Source of the DNA: Sycon ciliatum
Lineage: Eukaryota > Porifera > Calcarea > Leucosolenida > Sycettidae
Reading direction: 5' to 3'
NCBI RefSeq assembly: GCF_964019385.1
Contig: NC_088644.1
Location: forward strand, 38,131,125-38,195,124
Length of the DNA stretch: 64,000 nucleotides
Position numbers and translations under genes: made by a program. The notes beneath the pieces are model-generated. The model saw only the letters and a program-made list of their open reading frames with translations. It was not told where the DNA came from and ran no database searches. Shown here piece by piece: positions 35,669 to 50,600 of this stretch. Positions within the stretch are counted from its first letter, which is position 1. Each line of letters opens with the position of its first letter.

Positions 35669-38600
35669 CCTCCCCCCCCCCCCACCAAATGGTCTCTCGG
35701 CTGTGAACAACTGACTTTACATTTCATCAAATGTTTTGAGCATGGCCCATCATCAGAGTGGAGGCAAGTACATGTACTTACCATCAGAGTTACTCCTACT
35801 GAGTGGTGGTGAACTGGGTGGTGTGCTACATGACTTGCAGTATTTGTTGACACGTCTCACCGTGGGCTTGCCACTGGTAAGGGCACGCAGCTTCTCTTCG
35901 GCAGTCATTGGCGTCAGGTCTATCATAACAGAGAGTTAAAACGGAAAAGTCATAAATTGCAATTGTGACATGACCGCGTAAGAAATTCCTTCCTTGACAA
36001 CATGATTAAGGACATCATTGTTATGGGGGGATAGTTTGAGATCAATAGAAGTCAGTGCAGGACTGTCTCGATAGGGTTTTCAATCCTATTTCACATCGTG
36101 CACCAACCCATTACCTATGCAATGACACTACAAGACTTCGTACACACTGTGTCATCACGAGTGTACACTTGGAATGACTTGACCAGTGCTGGTACATGCA
36201 ATGTCACTACAAGCATACACTGTGACATCACCAGTGTACATACACTGTGCAATGTATGTTACAAGTCAACACTGTGACATCACCAGTGTACACTGGTGAT
36301 GTCACAGTGTATGTACACTGTGACGTCACCAGTGTGCACTTGACATGACCAGTGCTGTTACATTCAATGTCACTACAAGTATACACTGTGACATGACCAG
36401 TACTGGTACATGATTATGATGCTGAATAACATACCAACATGACTTGTATCATCATCATGATCATGATCATGGTGATGGTGATTGTGTTGGTGACGGCGTT
36501 GGGTGCTTGGGCTGGAGCGACCAAGGCGAGGAGACGGGAGCGAGTGACGATGCCGCTCTTCTGCATCAGGTTGAGTCCTGCCGCTGAGCACGTGACTTCC
36601 TGAGTATCTTCCCGGAGCATTGCTGTGCTTTGTTGCATCTATCCTTCGCAGGGGATCATCAATTCTTGTTGGACTGGTGACAGGGATGATGTTGGGAGAT
36701 AAATCTTTTACCGACGGCCGTGACAGTGGATCATCTTCATCCGGTGGTAATGATTGAGGAAGTGACGGTTCCTCGGTCTCCGGAGTGGTTGGCGGCGATC
36801 CTTCAGGTAGTGGTGGTGCCGGACTAGAAGGAGTTGACCCAGCATCTGCTGGCTGTGGTGGAACAGTCAATGCCATACCTGCTGTTCCCGCAGCTAGTGC
36901 CGGTGAGAAAGTCAACTTCAACGAGGCCGGGTTCATCAGCTCCGACGGATCCACCAAGGGAGAGTGAATCTGCTCAGGTCTAATATCATACTCATCCCCA
37001 CCTGTGCTCAGACGTTTCAACACCGCCCTGATGTTTGCACCCATTTCCGGGGTATCAGGCAGTGGCGGAGCATCCTCGTCGTCCAACAGGGGGTTGCTAT
37101 CAAAATCAGAGAACTCGCTCTCGGACTCGGCCGCTGTTGTTTCCAGATCGTCTGAGCTGTCACGCTCCTCTTCTAGGGCACTGATCGTGCTTGTTGCGCT
37201 GGTGCCTGGATCTGGAGCTGCTGCAAGTTTTACAAAGTCTAATTGCTTCGCCGGTAAATCGGCTGTCTTGGCCGGTACACCATCTGGAACGGTATCATCT
37301 ACGTGTTTTATGGACGGCATCGCACTTGACTCGTTTACTCTGAACCTGGAGGCATTAAACACACAACACACATGTAGAGTAATCGCCACTGCGCTTGGAT
37401 GAATGCACTGTGGGAATGCAGTCACTAAATCAAGTGATATGTGAACCATGCAGCTCATAACCAACACCCAAAAGACAGTATCAGCTGTGCACGTGCCAAC
37501 TCAGTGGTTCTCCCAAATGATAGAAACCTGCTTCACTGACTACCTCCTCAATAGCTCCATGAAACCACCCACCTGGCTATCTTGAATTGTATGCGCCCGC
37601 TGGCACGCCGGAGTAAGTGCACAACCCTGGCATGCCTCAGCCCTGCCAGTGGCTGGTCGTTGACCTAAAGTAGGACAAAACGCACAAAGACATCATCATT
37701 ATGGTGTAGGATGGTCTAGTGATACACCTTACTCTAGCATCACATAGATCTTGTTGTGCTCTAAGATCACCCCCTGATAACTCAAAGCAGGACCTATTTA
37801 TGTTCATTCAGTATAATTATTATTATTTTGTTGTTGCAACATTCAATGCCGGCTTCATTAATACTATTCATTGCTCTAGTAAAATTCTCGTGTCCACGTC
37901 GCCTATTCGTTTGACTGCAGTTAGGTTGAGGATGGCGTTGCTGCTGTGCTGTGTACCCACCTCCAACACACGGTCATTGACGCGGAGCTGACCATCGCTA
38001 TGTGCTATAGTGCCTTCCACAACCGACCGGACATAGACGCCGTTCGGCACCTGTTTCCACACACGGACAGAGCACAGAAATAATACATACATGTACATCG
38101 ATTTCACGGAAGAATGATGGCTAATTAAACGGATATCAACAGTTTGACGCTGGGTCTCACCAGCTGTGACACTCTACGTCAATTTAATAGTTTGTGTACA
38201 CGAGTCAAATAAGAACTTTAACAGTCAAAGAGAGCAGCAAAGCTGCACATGCAATAGATGAGTCTTTTAATACTTAATAATCGGTCCGGATACACAATGT
38301 CGAGGCCAACCGAGGCATAAGAAGTGCTTTAAACTCACATCGTCTTTGTCTGCTCCACCACTTAGTCTCAGTCCCAGGGCTCCGGAGGGTGGCTTCATCA
38401 GATCGATGTGAAGAATCTGTTCACAAACAATGATCGATCGAGAGAGAGAGAGTGAGAGTGAGAGAGAGAGAGAGAGAGTGAAGAGCAGTACAGAAGTGGA
38501 CGTCGTATTATTACAGACTAGGTCTTGATTCACCCATGGAACATTGGACTAGGGTGTTGGGAACAAGTGGTAGCAGCCGATCGAAACAGCTTTCCACAGC

Positions 38601-41600
38601 ATGGTTTACACAGATTCAAAAACATCAATAGAATCGTTACAAGTACATCCAAGTTCAGAAAAGGGGCTATCCCTAGCAGTTCAATTATGCACCTACCACT
38701 GTAGTCTTCTCTGCACCTTCATCTTGTCCTGGCAATGGCACTACAGAAGAGCATACCAGTCAGAATAAGACAGTTTGCCTAAATGCAAACAAGCCGACGT
38801 GCAGCGGATGAGTATTGCCACAAGTAACAATGTGTAAGCTCGATCCTGATGATAACTTAGTGGTATATGCTCACGACCCTCCATACTATGAACTCCTAGT
38901 TTCAAGTAATCAATGGCATAACATCATATTCGAGTGAAGAGCAGTGGAAGTTGGTACGTGGATTACAACTGCGTGGTCGGACCTGACGAATTAGCCATTT
39001 CAATGAAGATACAAGAATTGCAGAACAACTTCTTGAGATATGATGCTATGTGACACATACATTGCTACTGGACTCCAAAGACTACACAATCGTGATAGAT
39101 CTGAATTACTACGGTGCTCCAAGCCTTACCATACTGTATGGCAACCTCGGTAGCAAGGGACAAGGAGCTAGTTGACTGCTCCATTGACTTGGCCAGTGGA
39201 CTCAGGCTGTCGGCTGTCATGGGCGACGACTGAGAGTTACGGTCCACCAGGTGTGCTGGTGGTACGGGTGACAAGCGTCGCAGGCGTTCAGGTGTAACGG
39301 CTTGCACGCCACCTGCACCAGCAGCAGAGGTGCTCGGCGGCTCGATGATCACTAGAGCCGGCGAGTCGGTGCGCCGTGCCGCTGGTGGTGTGGTCGGAAT
39401 ACTGTCTTGTGAGTTGTAGTCCACTGACGATGCCTAATAGAGCACGTACCAAAACATTATATGAAACGTGTTGAAAAGCCAGTAAGTATGTCCATGCCCA
39501 TGTGTATTGATATGTCAGCTACCTGGTCACCATGTATACAGATATAGACTTCATTTCAATCATGTGTTTGTTAAAGTATGCGGCTCCATCTTCATGCTGA
39601 GCTAGTATTTAGTAAGGCCCTCTTCAGACTAGGTACAAAACAGCCTATAAGTCACATTTACATACTTGGTCCGTTTCATCGCAATTGTCGCTTATCTTCC
39701 ACACACCTTTTGACAGGTAAAACCCAGTCCGATCTCGATATCTAACTCACATTCGGTTGGGAGGTTGTGATGGAAAGATCAAAGGAGACCAGAAAGAAAA
39801 ATCATCGCGACTGGCGCTAGTGGCATCGCGATTCGTACGATTTTGATGGGAAAGTGGGGAACTTTTCGCTGCAGTGAATGCACTGCACTGCAGTCTGCAG
39901 TGAATGCACACATTCACTGCAGCGAAAAGCCAAGCGCAGCTCAAAGACCGGAACTGTAGCAGGGGAAATCGACATCCTGACCTGGAGAGCGTGACAGTCA
40001 CGGCCAGGCCAGCCAGCTCAGTCGCCACGTTTGAACTGCAACGACCTGGCATTCTTTGCAAGCCTGCAAACTGATGGGAGATGGTGGCAAAGAAGACATT
40101 GTCCGACCTGGCAGTGGCAGTACAAGAGTCGTGGTCAGCGTATCTAGCAGAGCGTATGACAGCTGTCTGGAGAGGGATGTGTGCCTGATTCAAAAACATT
40201 GTTGAAGCACACAGTACTGTAGTGACACACGGGCCACGCTGCCCACGTTCCTCCAAGTGCCAAAGTGACAGCCACGACTGTTCCTTTCCCATCGCTGCCA
40301 TACGCCAAGCGGAGAAAGCAAGAGATACTCTACGCCAGCAGCTATACAGACCAGCGAATGCCAGCTCTAGACTCTAGTGACATCAGCTCAAGTGATACAG
40401 AGCCAGAGTCGGATAAACTAGAGCGTGAGTGCAAGAACGCGCTCCGTCGCTGTTTTCTTTAGTTCATTTTTTGTAACCTTGCTTCCTTTCTTCGACTTGC
40501 TTCACCAGATTCCATCGCTGAATTTTTTTTCTTGTGGCGGACAGGAATCCTGTATCATGCTTCTTCACTATGCGTATTGGACATTTTACAGAGCGGCAAA
40601 AAAACCTCCTGTTCTTAGTTGCGATAGATAAGCGACAATTGCGATGAAACGGACCAAGTAGAAGTTTCCAAGACAACAACAAGAATCTGGCGGGAAGCCT
40701 AAAAAGCTGCCCGATCCTTTCAGGCAGGGTGCGAACCCTTGTAGAAGGCAACTTTCCTGCATTTATCGTACTTTCTCACCAGGTAGTTGTACAAACGTAC
40801 AGACTTTGAACCCGGCTACGACTGCCGGCTGCTTTCACACATCCCAGGTCCATTGCGCAATAGCGTAGGGTCAAAGGTTGCCTGTATATTGCATGTAAAA
40901 TGTGTAGTCTGAATGCAGGCTTGGAAAAATGTTGCCTTTTAGGTTTTATGTGATTTTGTACTGGATGTTCTATGTACGTAGTCTGATGAGGGCCTTAGTC
41001 CATAAACAAAACCAAGAACAGTACCTTCCTTAAATGGAACTTACAGGAGACGTGAAAACACAAATTCATGCTCCGCTGAATACATGTACATTGACACAGT
41101 GCTGTCCCAATGCTATCCCGAAGGTTTTATTCTATTTCAGAACAACTTGAGAGCGCTATGACTTGGCTCAAATCATAGAGGAGAAGTACATGTCATAGGC
41201 TTTTTATCACCTCTCTACTATAACCTCTCCACTGTTCTTGTTCCCTTGCTTTCGTCTGTATTTCACCTGACGAGAATGCTTGAAAGTATACTCGTGAAAA
41301 CTTTCAAGATGTTGTTCAACAGACTGAAGTGTGTCCTTTCTTCTTAGTGTTATTGCATTCTTGTCTCCGAGGAAACTGTTCACATGTATCAGATCCAGTA
41401 ATTTCACCTCAGAGCAAAATCATGCCACTGTCAGGGAATCCAGGCTTTTTCGAAGCACCGTGTGTATGTGTGTGTGTGGGGCAAATATGGGATGTTAAGG
41501 TAATCTTACCTTCGGTCGTACGACGGTCATGGTGATTGGGTTGGACACTTTCTTCAACACCCCAGTCACATCCGCCTTCGTCATATCAATCAGTGACACA

Positions 41601-44600
41601 CCATTGACCTGGACAGATGACAGACGCCAGTGAAGTGCACCAACGAATCACAACAGGCTCCAGACTGCAGCCAGGTATCACTATTTCCAGCCCGCTTCGA
41701 ACAAGTCTGAAAATGCTACCTCGGCTCAAGTCAAGCAAATTAAAATGCTTATACTTTCTAGCATCTTTGCAGTGGATAACCTGCATATAATCTAAACCGT
41801 TGAAAGACGGGACGGTGCTAGAATGTGTACCTCCATGTTCCCGAAGATAACAGTCTAAAAGGGAAGTCAGTAAGGATTGCAAGCATAACTTCCAGACACA
41901 GTGTCAATTGACCATGCATGTTTGTCCAAAATTGATAGGAGTTTGAAGCGGATAACGAAGCCGCATACATTCACTAGGATATGCATGTACATATACCAGT
42001 GCTGAAGAAAGGTTTTTGACTAAACAGTTGTTCAAAGTCAGACCTCACCTCAACCAGGAAGTCTTTAGGTTTCAGCTGCCCATTGTCAAGTATAGGACCT
42101 TCCACGATGCGCCGAATGAAACAACCTGACAACCATGACCGAAGACATATGCGGATCAATATGAGTGCAACCGTACAAACACAAGCAGCTCCTAGCCGAA
42201 GAGGGACGTTTCAGAGCAAACTATACCAAAAATACGGCAAAAATAGGATTGAGCAAAATGGATTCTGGAGAATTGCATCAGCGAGAAAACTTCTTTATTG
42301 TACAGCCCACATAACAACAAGGACAATCAAGGCTTCTTTGTTGCTACTTCAAGTTTCATGCTCTCGCAATCATCAGGTAACACCATAACTTTTTTTCATA
42401 GGCTTTTGCATCTGGTCGTCTCTTTGCTTGATCTGAATCAGTCATTCAGGTTGGCCAGCACTGCAAATGGCACAGCGCAACCGGCATTCCTGACCTAATT
42501 TGGTCTCTGTGAACACATCTCATGCAGTACACAGGCTGTAGCAGGGAATACTGTCCGCATGTAGCCAAGGATGACTTACAGTTTCCATGCTCCTGCTGCA
42601 CCAAGAATCCAAGTCCCTTTTCGCCCTTCATCACGGTCACTGCTATCACCTGTATTAACACATACACACACACACGAGCAAACAAACACAAAGAAAGGAC
42701 AAGAAGAAGTCGACGACGAACACTCCGTGAAATCAGCCCACGGATACAGTTTCAGCATGCTTTGAACACAAGGAGCAAGGATTGATTAGAAAATAGACAT
42801 ATCCTGAGACACAGTTACTCACTTCTCCAGGTGGCCACTTGGCCCTAGCCACATACGAGTCATTCAGTGACGGTCCCGCTTCATCGTCCTCAGTGTCCGA
42901 AACAAAGTCAGAGAACTCCGGTCTCTCTGTGTCCGGTAGCGGAGGTGGTTCAGAGCTGGGCACAGCTGGTGCGGGCTCAACATCCTTAACAGGACTGGGA
43001 GTGCCCTCGCGAGAGAGTCGCATTTCCTGTTGGCTGTGTTGAACAGCAGCTTGCTCCGGGACAGTATCCTCTGCTAGCGCTGGAAGGTGGGGAGTGGTAC
43101 GTTGCTCTGTTTGTGCAGTGCCTGGGGCAATACGCTTGATGAGTAGCTTCACTGTTGAAGGTACGCTGCGCAGAATGCCTGTGGCTTCGGCCTGAGATAT
43201 ACCTTCCAGAGATCTGCCATTGGCCTATCGCGATGCAAACCAGCAAAAAAACAAGACGTTTCGTTTGGTTGCAGACTTTCAAAAGCGTATCTCAATAACA
43301 TTCGTGTAGCATACCTTACACAGTGTATACAATGTTGTGAAATGGTACCGGCTGTACGCTACCCCTGTGAGCTGGAGATGTTCAACAGTGTGCCGCTAAC
43401 TCCACATACTCAGTAGTTCAACAACTAAAGTGCCCTACACTTCCTGGCAGTATTGATATAGTGTGCAGTGCCCAATAGCACCACTTCCTTGGCACCATCC
43501 CACATCGACGTACCTGGACAATGATGTCATTCTCTTGGATCTTGCCCGTGGCAGCTGCAGCCTGGTTTGGACTAACTGTGCGGATTACAACTGGGGCTAA
43601 GCCTGAAAAGAAGGAACAAGGAAGATAGACAACTATTGGTTAACATACCAATGCTACATAATTATGTATATATTCGACCCCTGTGGGTTCACTGGATGAA
43701 CTAAAAAGTAACACATTTCTTCAGCAATGAACATATACAGGTGGTCACATTGAAGCAAGGACACTGTCTCAGCACATGTCAAAGCAAGGAAGGTAAGGAC
43801 CGGAGGCTGTAATACCGGGCCCTTCAAAATCCACCAAGATTTTGGCACAGGATTATGAGTGTAATATATTACATTGGATGTTGAGATTGAATGGTACAAA
43901 TATACTCAAGTACCACATGCTTTCCTACTAGTCGTACTGGCTCTCTCAGAGTGGTGAATTACTCTCACCGGAGGGATGATTTGCATCCTTGAAGATGATC
44001 AAACCGAGGCGCTTGTCTCCTTTCTCGACAACAACCTCAAACACGTCTTCCCTGCGGTCTGAAGGCACGTAATCTGTGACGCAGTATAGCAAATCAGCAT
44101 CAGAATCAGACATGTAGCAGACCATGTTGTCTGAACTGCCACGAGTCAAAGAAATTCCATCCCGGCAGCTCGCCGCCATATCGTAGAGGTAGATGGGAGT
44201 AGCCACGTGGCGGGCTATCAACCACACCATACTATTCATGAATAGAATGAGGCTATGGGTATCTGTCATGCACATCCTTGCCAGCTGCTCAAAACCGCAG
44301 CTGATGCCAGCACAAACAGGACCGGAGTACCGGGATATCAGGTGGTTCGGCCAAATCGGATACTTGACGGGAAATGAACATTATTAGACACCCTTAGCAA
44401 AACACGTTATGTTGTAACGGTATTATCGTAAAGGGGAAATACCGTGATTTGGGTTCGACCTTTAGCAAGATGCACGCTATATTTAGTACGCTGTTGCCAC
44501 GAGAATAGCTTTGATTTCGCGCGGTACAACCATTTTTGTCACCATGTACGCGATACAAGGTCAAATGCGTACGGACTATGCAATATTTGGCCACAACACG

Positions 44601-47600
44601 TACCGTTGGTCACAACGATAAATCAGCCCCCATAACGTTTTTACGCTGCAGCTTCGACGCTATTTGGGTGATCTAGGTGCGAGTACCGTAAAAAATAGCG
44701 TTACCGTAGTTTGCTAAGGGTGTCTAATCACGCAAAGTCCCTGTTTTGCACGGATTAGGTGGGATTAACTTTTTTCTGCAAAATACGAAGCAATCGCTCC
44801 AGCCAAGGCCGGATGGCCGGACCGGGCGGCGACGGCCCTGACAAAGTTGGTTTTCATCACAGTGTTGACATTATCGTCAGGTACGACAGTGTGCAGACGT
44901 CTAGGCCTATAGATACCAGTATCTAATGCACCATTGGATCTTATACATTCAAAGATAACCACTCCTCAAAACTGCACCTGTCTGCTCGGATTGGGGTTTG
45001 CCATCGGGCTCATGAAGATCCGTGTACGATATCAGTGGTGTGGTTGGGCTCTCCAGATAGCCACTGAGCTCGGGTCGCTGCAACACCAGGCGGACCTGCA
45101 TGGAAGAGCATGTAGGATTTAAGTGAGTGCTTCATGGTGATTATTATACAGTGGGACTCTGCGTACTCCCTCCCCCCCCCCCCTCCCCCCCTCCCCGCCC
45201 TGGTACTTCTTATCCAAGCTGAAGTTCTGGAGTATTACCAATGCACACAACGCATACAGGATTAGGGAAAGAGCCTGCGTATACGGAGGAGTATGCCTGC
45301 ATTGAACCACAGTTCATACTAAGCCATTGAGTATCCTATCTGAGTATGTGCTCCATTAGTTCCATCGTACGCAGGTGTAGACAATTTTTTTCTGGTAGCT
45401 AATAAAACAATCATGCAGAAGACAATACTATTTCGAAGTGCAGTCGACCATGTGGATAACAACACTCTACAGGTATGAGGAATGTGTTGTTATTGACGAG
45501 TTGTCGCTATTTGTGAGGTAGGAATTATGCGGCCGAAAGGTAACCAGGTCTAAAGAGAGTGTTGCTATTCGCGAGTTGTTATGAGTATACCTGAGGGTTT
45601 TATTCATGAGATTGATTGTACCTCATGGAAGGGGATCAGCCAAACTTTAGATTGTGTATGCCTCGGGGAGGGGGAGGAATGCAGCCCGTCACTCCGTGTC
45701 TGGTAAGATTTACTCACTCACCTCACCAGAGGTACCGCGAAGTACTCTCACAGCCTCTGCAAGCGTGCACCCTTCCAACGAGTGATTGTCGACCTGGGAT
45801 GAGGATGCGGCAGATACATGAAAGACGGCGAGAGAATTCAAATTACCTCATTCCCATTGTTCCGCCTCTAGTTTGTCAAATTGCGGTGAACTCTTCATCA
45901 TGTAGTTTGGATGACGGTTGATTATCAGTAGCAGACATTATCATTAGCAATACAATAGCTGAAGGTGAATGGAAGCCAGGAAGCCCATGGAAAATGGAAA
46001 CCAATGGCAAATGGAAACCAATAGCAAATTGAGGCACAGGCAACACACTGGTGCTTGCATGCAAAATCTATATTTCACGGATTGCATGATTCTTATTCAA
46101 ATAGAATTTTCCGTATCAGTGAGAACGCAATCGCTATCAAGGATTAAGGCACACATGCAGCTCCCCAAAATGTGTGATTGCAATTTAAAACGCATTACGT
46201 ATTTCCGGAGTATAAGCCGCACCCAGATTTTTTTATCACGAAATACAGAAATCCACCCCATTTATCACCGTGAATTTGACCATCGTAGTATAAGGCACAC
46301 TGACTTTTTTGCGTGAATTACTGGTGTTGCAGAGATAGACAGACAGGCTTATACTCCGGAAAACTTAGTACACTTTTGAGAATGCTGTGCTTAGTGATAG
46401 TCTTACTGAAAGTAGATAATCTCCAGTTGACAGCATGCCAGTCATTGCTACAGTCTCGCCAGGAAGTATGGCTCGGACAGTGATGGGAGCTGGAGAGGTG
46501 GGCACATGAAAAGGACAAACCATCACTCACAACACAACCAGGCAGAACTCATAGAGAGCCCGGCGGCACAGCAAGGATTTGCACATTTTGCTAGATGCAA
46601 AGTAGATAGCAACAGTAAGAGCATACGTATCTGTACCTCCGTTGACAGTACTGTCCTTGGCAATAGTGAATCCAAGACTTTGACCACTCTTGATCACTAC
46701 CAGTTCATACTTCTTGCCGGGTTCTGCATAAAACAACAACAAAGTACTGAAGTAGTCAGCAGAGCAGAGCATAGTATCCATCCGTTGCTTGCATGACATG
46801 GTTGCATGACATGGTTGCATGACATGGTAGCATGACACTTTGCCAGCTTGGTCAAATAGGCATTATAGTTGGCACATTTCAGTAGGCACTGGACTTCACG
46901 GAATCACATCTGGAATGCTTTTAACCATAGATGTTGAGCTCTCTTTTAAAATATCTATAGCTCTTGTCGCCATAACTGGCAGTTCCGATGTATTTCAGCT
47001 TGCAGTTGCCCTGTTGAGGCAGGCTGCATTGGCTGGAACAGTAAGCCGTCTACAGCCTCATTAAGTGCAAGCTAGATGTTGATTGATTGACTGGGTTCTA
47101 TTTTAGGATTCATGACAGGCTACGTGTATGTCCATGCATGCTGCTGCTACCCGCTTAAAACACTGGGAGAAGATACATTCCACTGCTGGTACTTTTGAAG
47201 TACTCTGAACATTCCATTACTAATACCCAGAGACACACCGGGAGAATCCTGGACGGCTTACAAAAGATGTTTGGTATACAATCTCATCTCTTATCATCGG
47301 AGCGAGGTCACTGGTCTGGTGAGACAGCATGTGTGTGCCTGTTCATTTGATGAAGTAAACTAGAGTGCTATAGCATATGATTCATCTTTCACTGTGAGCT
47401 ACACTCCTAACAGTATCAGGTGCATAAACGCAATAATCAGGGGTGTCGGAAGGTATTTTAGTGTGGTACGGTCAGCCATCAGGCTCAAGTACGATTTACT
47501 CATGGGGACTGGTGGCTGAGCCAACAATTTGGAAGATTTAGAGCCCAGGTTAGTGCACTTTATTGATTCACGGGGTAACTGGGGCAAAGAGTGGTACGGT

Positions 47601-50600
47601 CAATACCGTAGTGACCGTGCCGTGTCCAACGCCCCTGCACATATACTGAAGTATTCGGTAGCTGAGTTAGTATTGGCTGGTGGGTTCACACGACATGCAT
47701 GCATTTGGTAGCACCTAGCATTGGATGGTGGGTGCATACTTGGTCCGCCCAGTTAAAATTGGCACTTATCTTCACACTTGTCTCAGGAAAGAAATACGAA
47801 TATTCGAAGCAAGCCACGATCACAAAGCACTATATACATGATTATTTACATGTCAGTAAGCAACTCAGTCGAAATTCAAGCAAGTTACACATCCTCCTCG
47901 CCACTATCGTCGCTGGAGGAAGAGCTCAAAACGTACGATCCGGACAGCTGCTGCACGGGTCGTTTCATAGCTTGTTCCACTTCTCCTCGTCTCGAATCGC
48001 GCCCAAAGGCAGTGCGTGCCTGTCACCTTCCAATCAGAAGCTGAGTTAGACTGCCCGCATGTTGACTGTAAGTGTTATCCCCGTTCGTCGCAATAATGCG
48101 TCTTTGTTTGAGACAAAAAGGCAACGCCATATCAGTATCCTTTTTTCAAATCGCCTCTTGCGCTTGTCATACTTGCTGATCAGCACCCGTACCCACGCGA
48201 GCCGCTGGTGCTTGAAGATCTACATGCAGCGCAGTGATAGCTTCCGCTTGATGTAGCACCTCTGCGTACTGCACCTACAACGCGGTGCACCAGGCTTTTC
48301 GGCTAGTTTCCTGAAAGTCCTTTGCACGAGTGTTTCTCTCAGGACTTGGTGTTTTCTTTGATTAGCTCTTTTGCCCTGTCCTCTCTGAGCTTCAAAGTGT
48401 GTCCGCCGGATTGGTCTCACTTACTGGAGATATCGACATGAGCTGTAGTTTCTTCGTCAGCGATTTGCTGGTGATAGCCCTTCACTAGGCGCTGTACTGT
48501 GCAAGCACTGAAATTCAAGCTCGCGAAGCGCTTTTTCAGCTTTTCTATACCTCCCCGGGGTAAACAATCCTTGCCATCAGACAGCTGGAAGTAGACAGAC
48601 ACTGTATTCTCCATCGCTCTGAAATGCGAACATTCTGGCCTATTTTACGGACTCGAGCGGAGGTTGCAGTGTTTTCTTGCGCTGACGGAAGTGTTCGTCG
48701 GCGGCAGCTCCGTAAAAAAGACTCAAACGAACCGATCGCAACTTCTATGATGGCTTGTGCTGCCATGTCGTCGAATGCAATGGTCAATGGTTATGTTCGG
48801 ATGGTGAATCGGTGGTTCCATGCCGTGTGGCACAGGCAGAACACCAAAAAACCAAGTGAGAAGATAAGCGCCAATTTTAACTTGGCGGACCAAGTACATG
48901 TACACGTATTTTGTAGCAGTTAACATTGTGTGGTGCACTGGCAAACCGCATACGAATAACCGTACCTGGTAGAACAACACTGGATCGCTGAGAGGCAGGC
49001 AACACCGCCCTCTCCACCAGAATGTACACGTCATTGGGCGCATTCTTCAGCATTTCAAACGCCTACAGATAGAACACCAACATATACACATACACAGCAA
49101 GAAATGATGAGGTGACGATAGCACTGTCTCTTGACATCTTTGCAGGAGACATCGCACATCTCTCTTATCTGGACCTCATAGTTACAGGCAAATCGGTCTA
49201 CCGTGTACCCGATGGGGCGAGTTCTGGTGGAAATATTACAACTATTTTGCCAATATTTGTGGAAATATTACAACTATTTTGCCAATATTTGTGGAAATAT
49301 TACAACTATTTTGCCAATATTTGTGGAAATAATGATGTAGTATGCCAGATCTCTGGCGCTTCCCCCATCAAAACGTACGTGATTCAGAGTTACAGGGATT
49401 TCCAAGTTATGGGCAGCGCTCGGTCTCGGACGGCCCGGATAATAAGAGTAGGAAGTAGTAGTATATTCTTATTTTACTAGGGTAATCCAATTGAGATAAG
49501 AATGTATCACATATGTTAGGTACCTCCTCCCGTACAACCTTTTCCAAGCTGGCCTGGATGCACCCCATACTACGTCGTACTCACCTTTTGTCTCCTTTTG
49601 TCACCTTTTGTTCCGTTGGCCTGGGTAGCTACTTGCGCGCCTATATTTGCCATAGCTACCCAGGCCCTTTATCTTGCCGTTCTCACTTGATCTCTCTCTC
49701 TCTCTCTTGTCTCTCTTCCACAATGTAGTCGTTTCGTTCATCTTGGTCTCTGTCTCTTCGTTTCCCTAATAAATGTTGTTCGACCTAATCTGTTCCCGTT
49801 GTCCGTAATGTCTGGAGAATATGCCGTCGTTCTTTTCGTACTCAACATTGGCGCCCAACGTAGGGCTCGAACCCACGACCCTGAGATTAAGAGTCTCATG
49901 CTCTACCGGCTGAGTCCTTTTCATACTCAATACATACAATAACATAGTAGCTCAGTTCTACAGTTTTAAGCTGGTAGCTGCACTAACCAGGCATCATTGC
50001 CTACACAACAGTTGGCTACTAGTAGTATGAGCAAAAGGATCAAATGTCATGCCCCTGAAGGAGAGAATGGCACGCATTCCAATGCTGGCTACAAGTACTG
50101 CTTTCTGATAGTCCGTGCCCAGATTGCTCCTACTCAGGCAGTCATTTGGCTGTGAACTTCAGGGGAGGACCGAAAGAAGAAGAACAACAGCTTGCACTGA
50201 CCTCTTTGTGTGTGATGTTGACTGTGCTCTTCTTGTTGACAAGAAGAATCCGATCACCTGCCAAGAAAGACACATCCAATGGCAACATCATCAGTAGAAA
50301 CACTTCACTATCTTTCAAACACTTGGAACAGTTCATGCATCACGCCTCTATTCCGCTTACCAAGGTAACTCGCACACAACAAGATGATAGGGCATTCCCA
50401 GACAGGTACATAGTATACTCATACCAATTTGAAGGCGGCCATCCTTGCCAGTCGGCCCGTTCGGATTGATGCTTCGAATGTAAACACCTCCGCCCTGAGT
50501 TGGTGTGTCAATTCCACCCTGAGCATGAGGATGACAAAGGAGAGCGCAAGTCTAGGCATGTAGTCAGACGTTCCATTGCCTATACCAGGACCGCCGGAAG

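Larger units (their letters stand above)
35010..37345 (-). other. Long acidic Ser/Pro/His-rich linker exons
   Basis: Exons 37345-36435 (303 codons), 35919-35782 and 35380-35010 follow PDZ6. They encode SESEFSDFDSNPLLDDEDAP, many SP motifs, a His/Asp run (HNHHHHDHDHDDD), and basic Ser-rich stretches (SLKRKTTPL). No fold is recognised. Probably disordered and phosphorylated; that is inference. Confidence 0.85.

Noticed and set aside
39747..40301. 184-codon minus-strand frame as a host gene
   Set aside because: It lies wholly inside nested TIR transposons and matches nothing I recognise.
49849..49915. Functional tRNA-Lys gene
   Set aside because: The 5' acceptor strand is missing and CCA is encoded, which eukaryotic tRNA genes lack.
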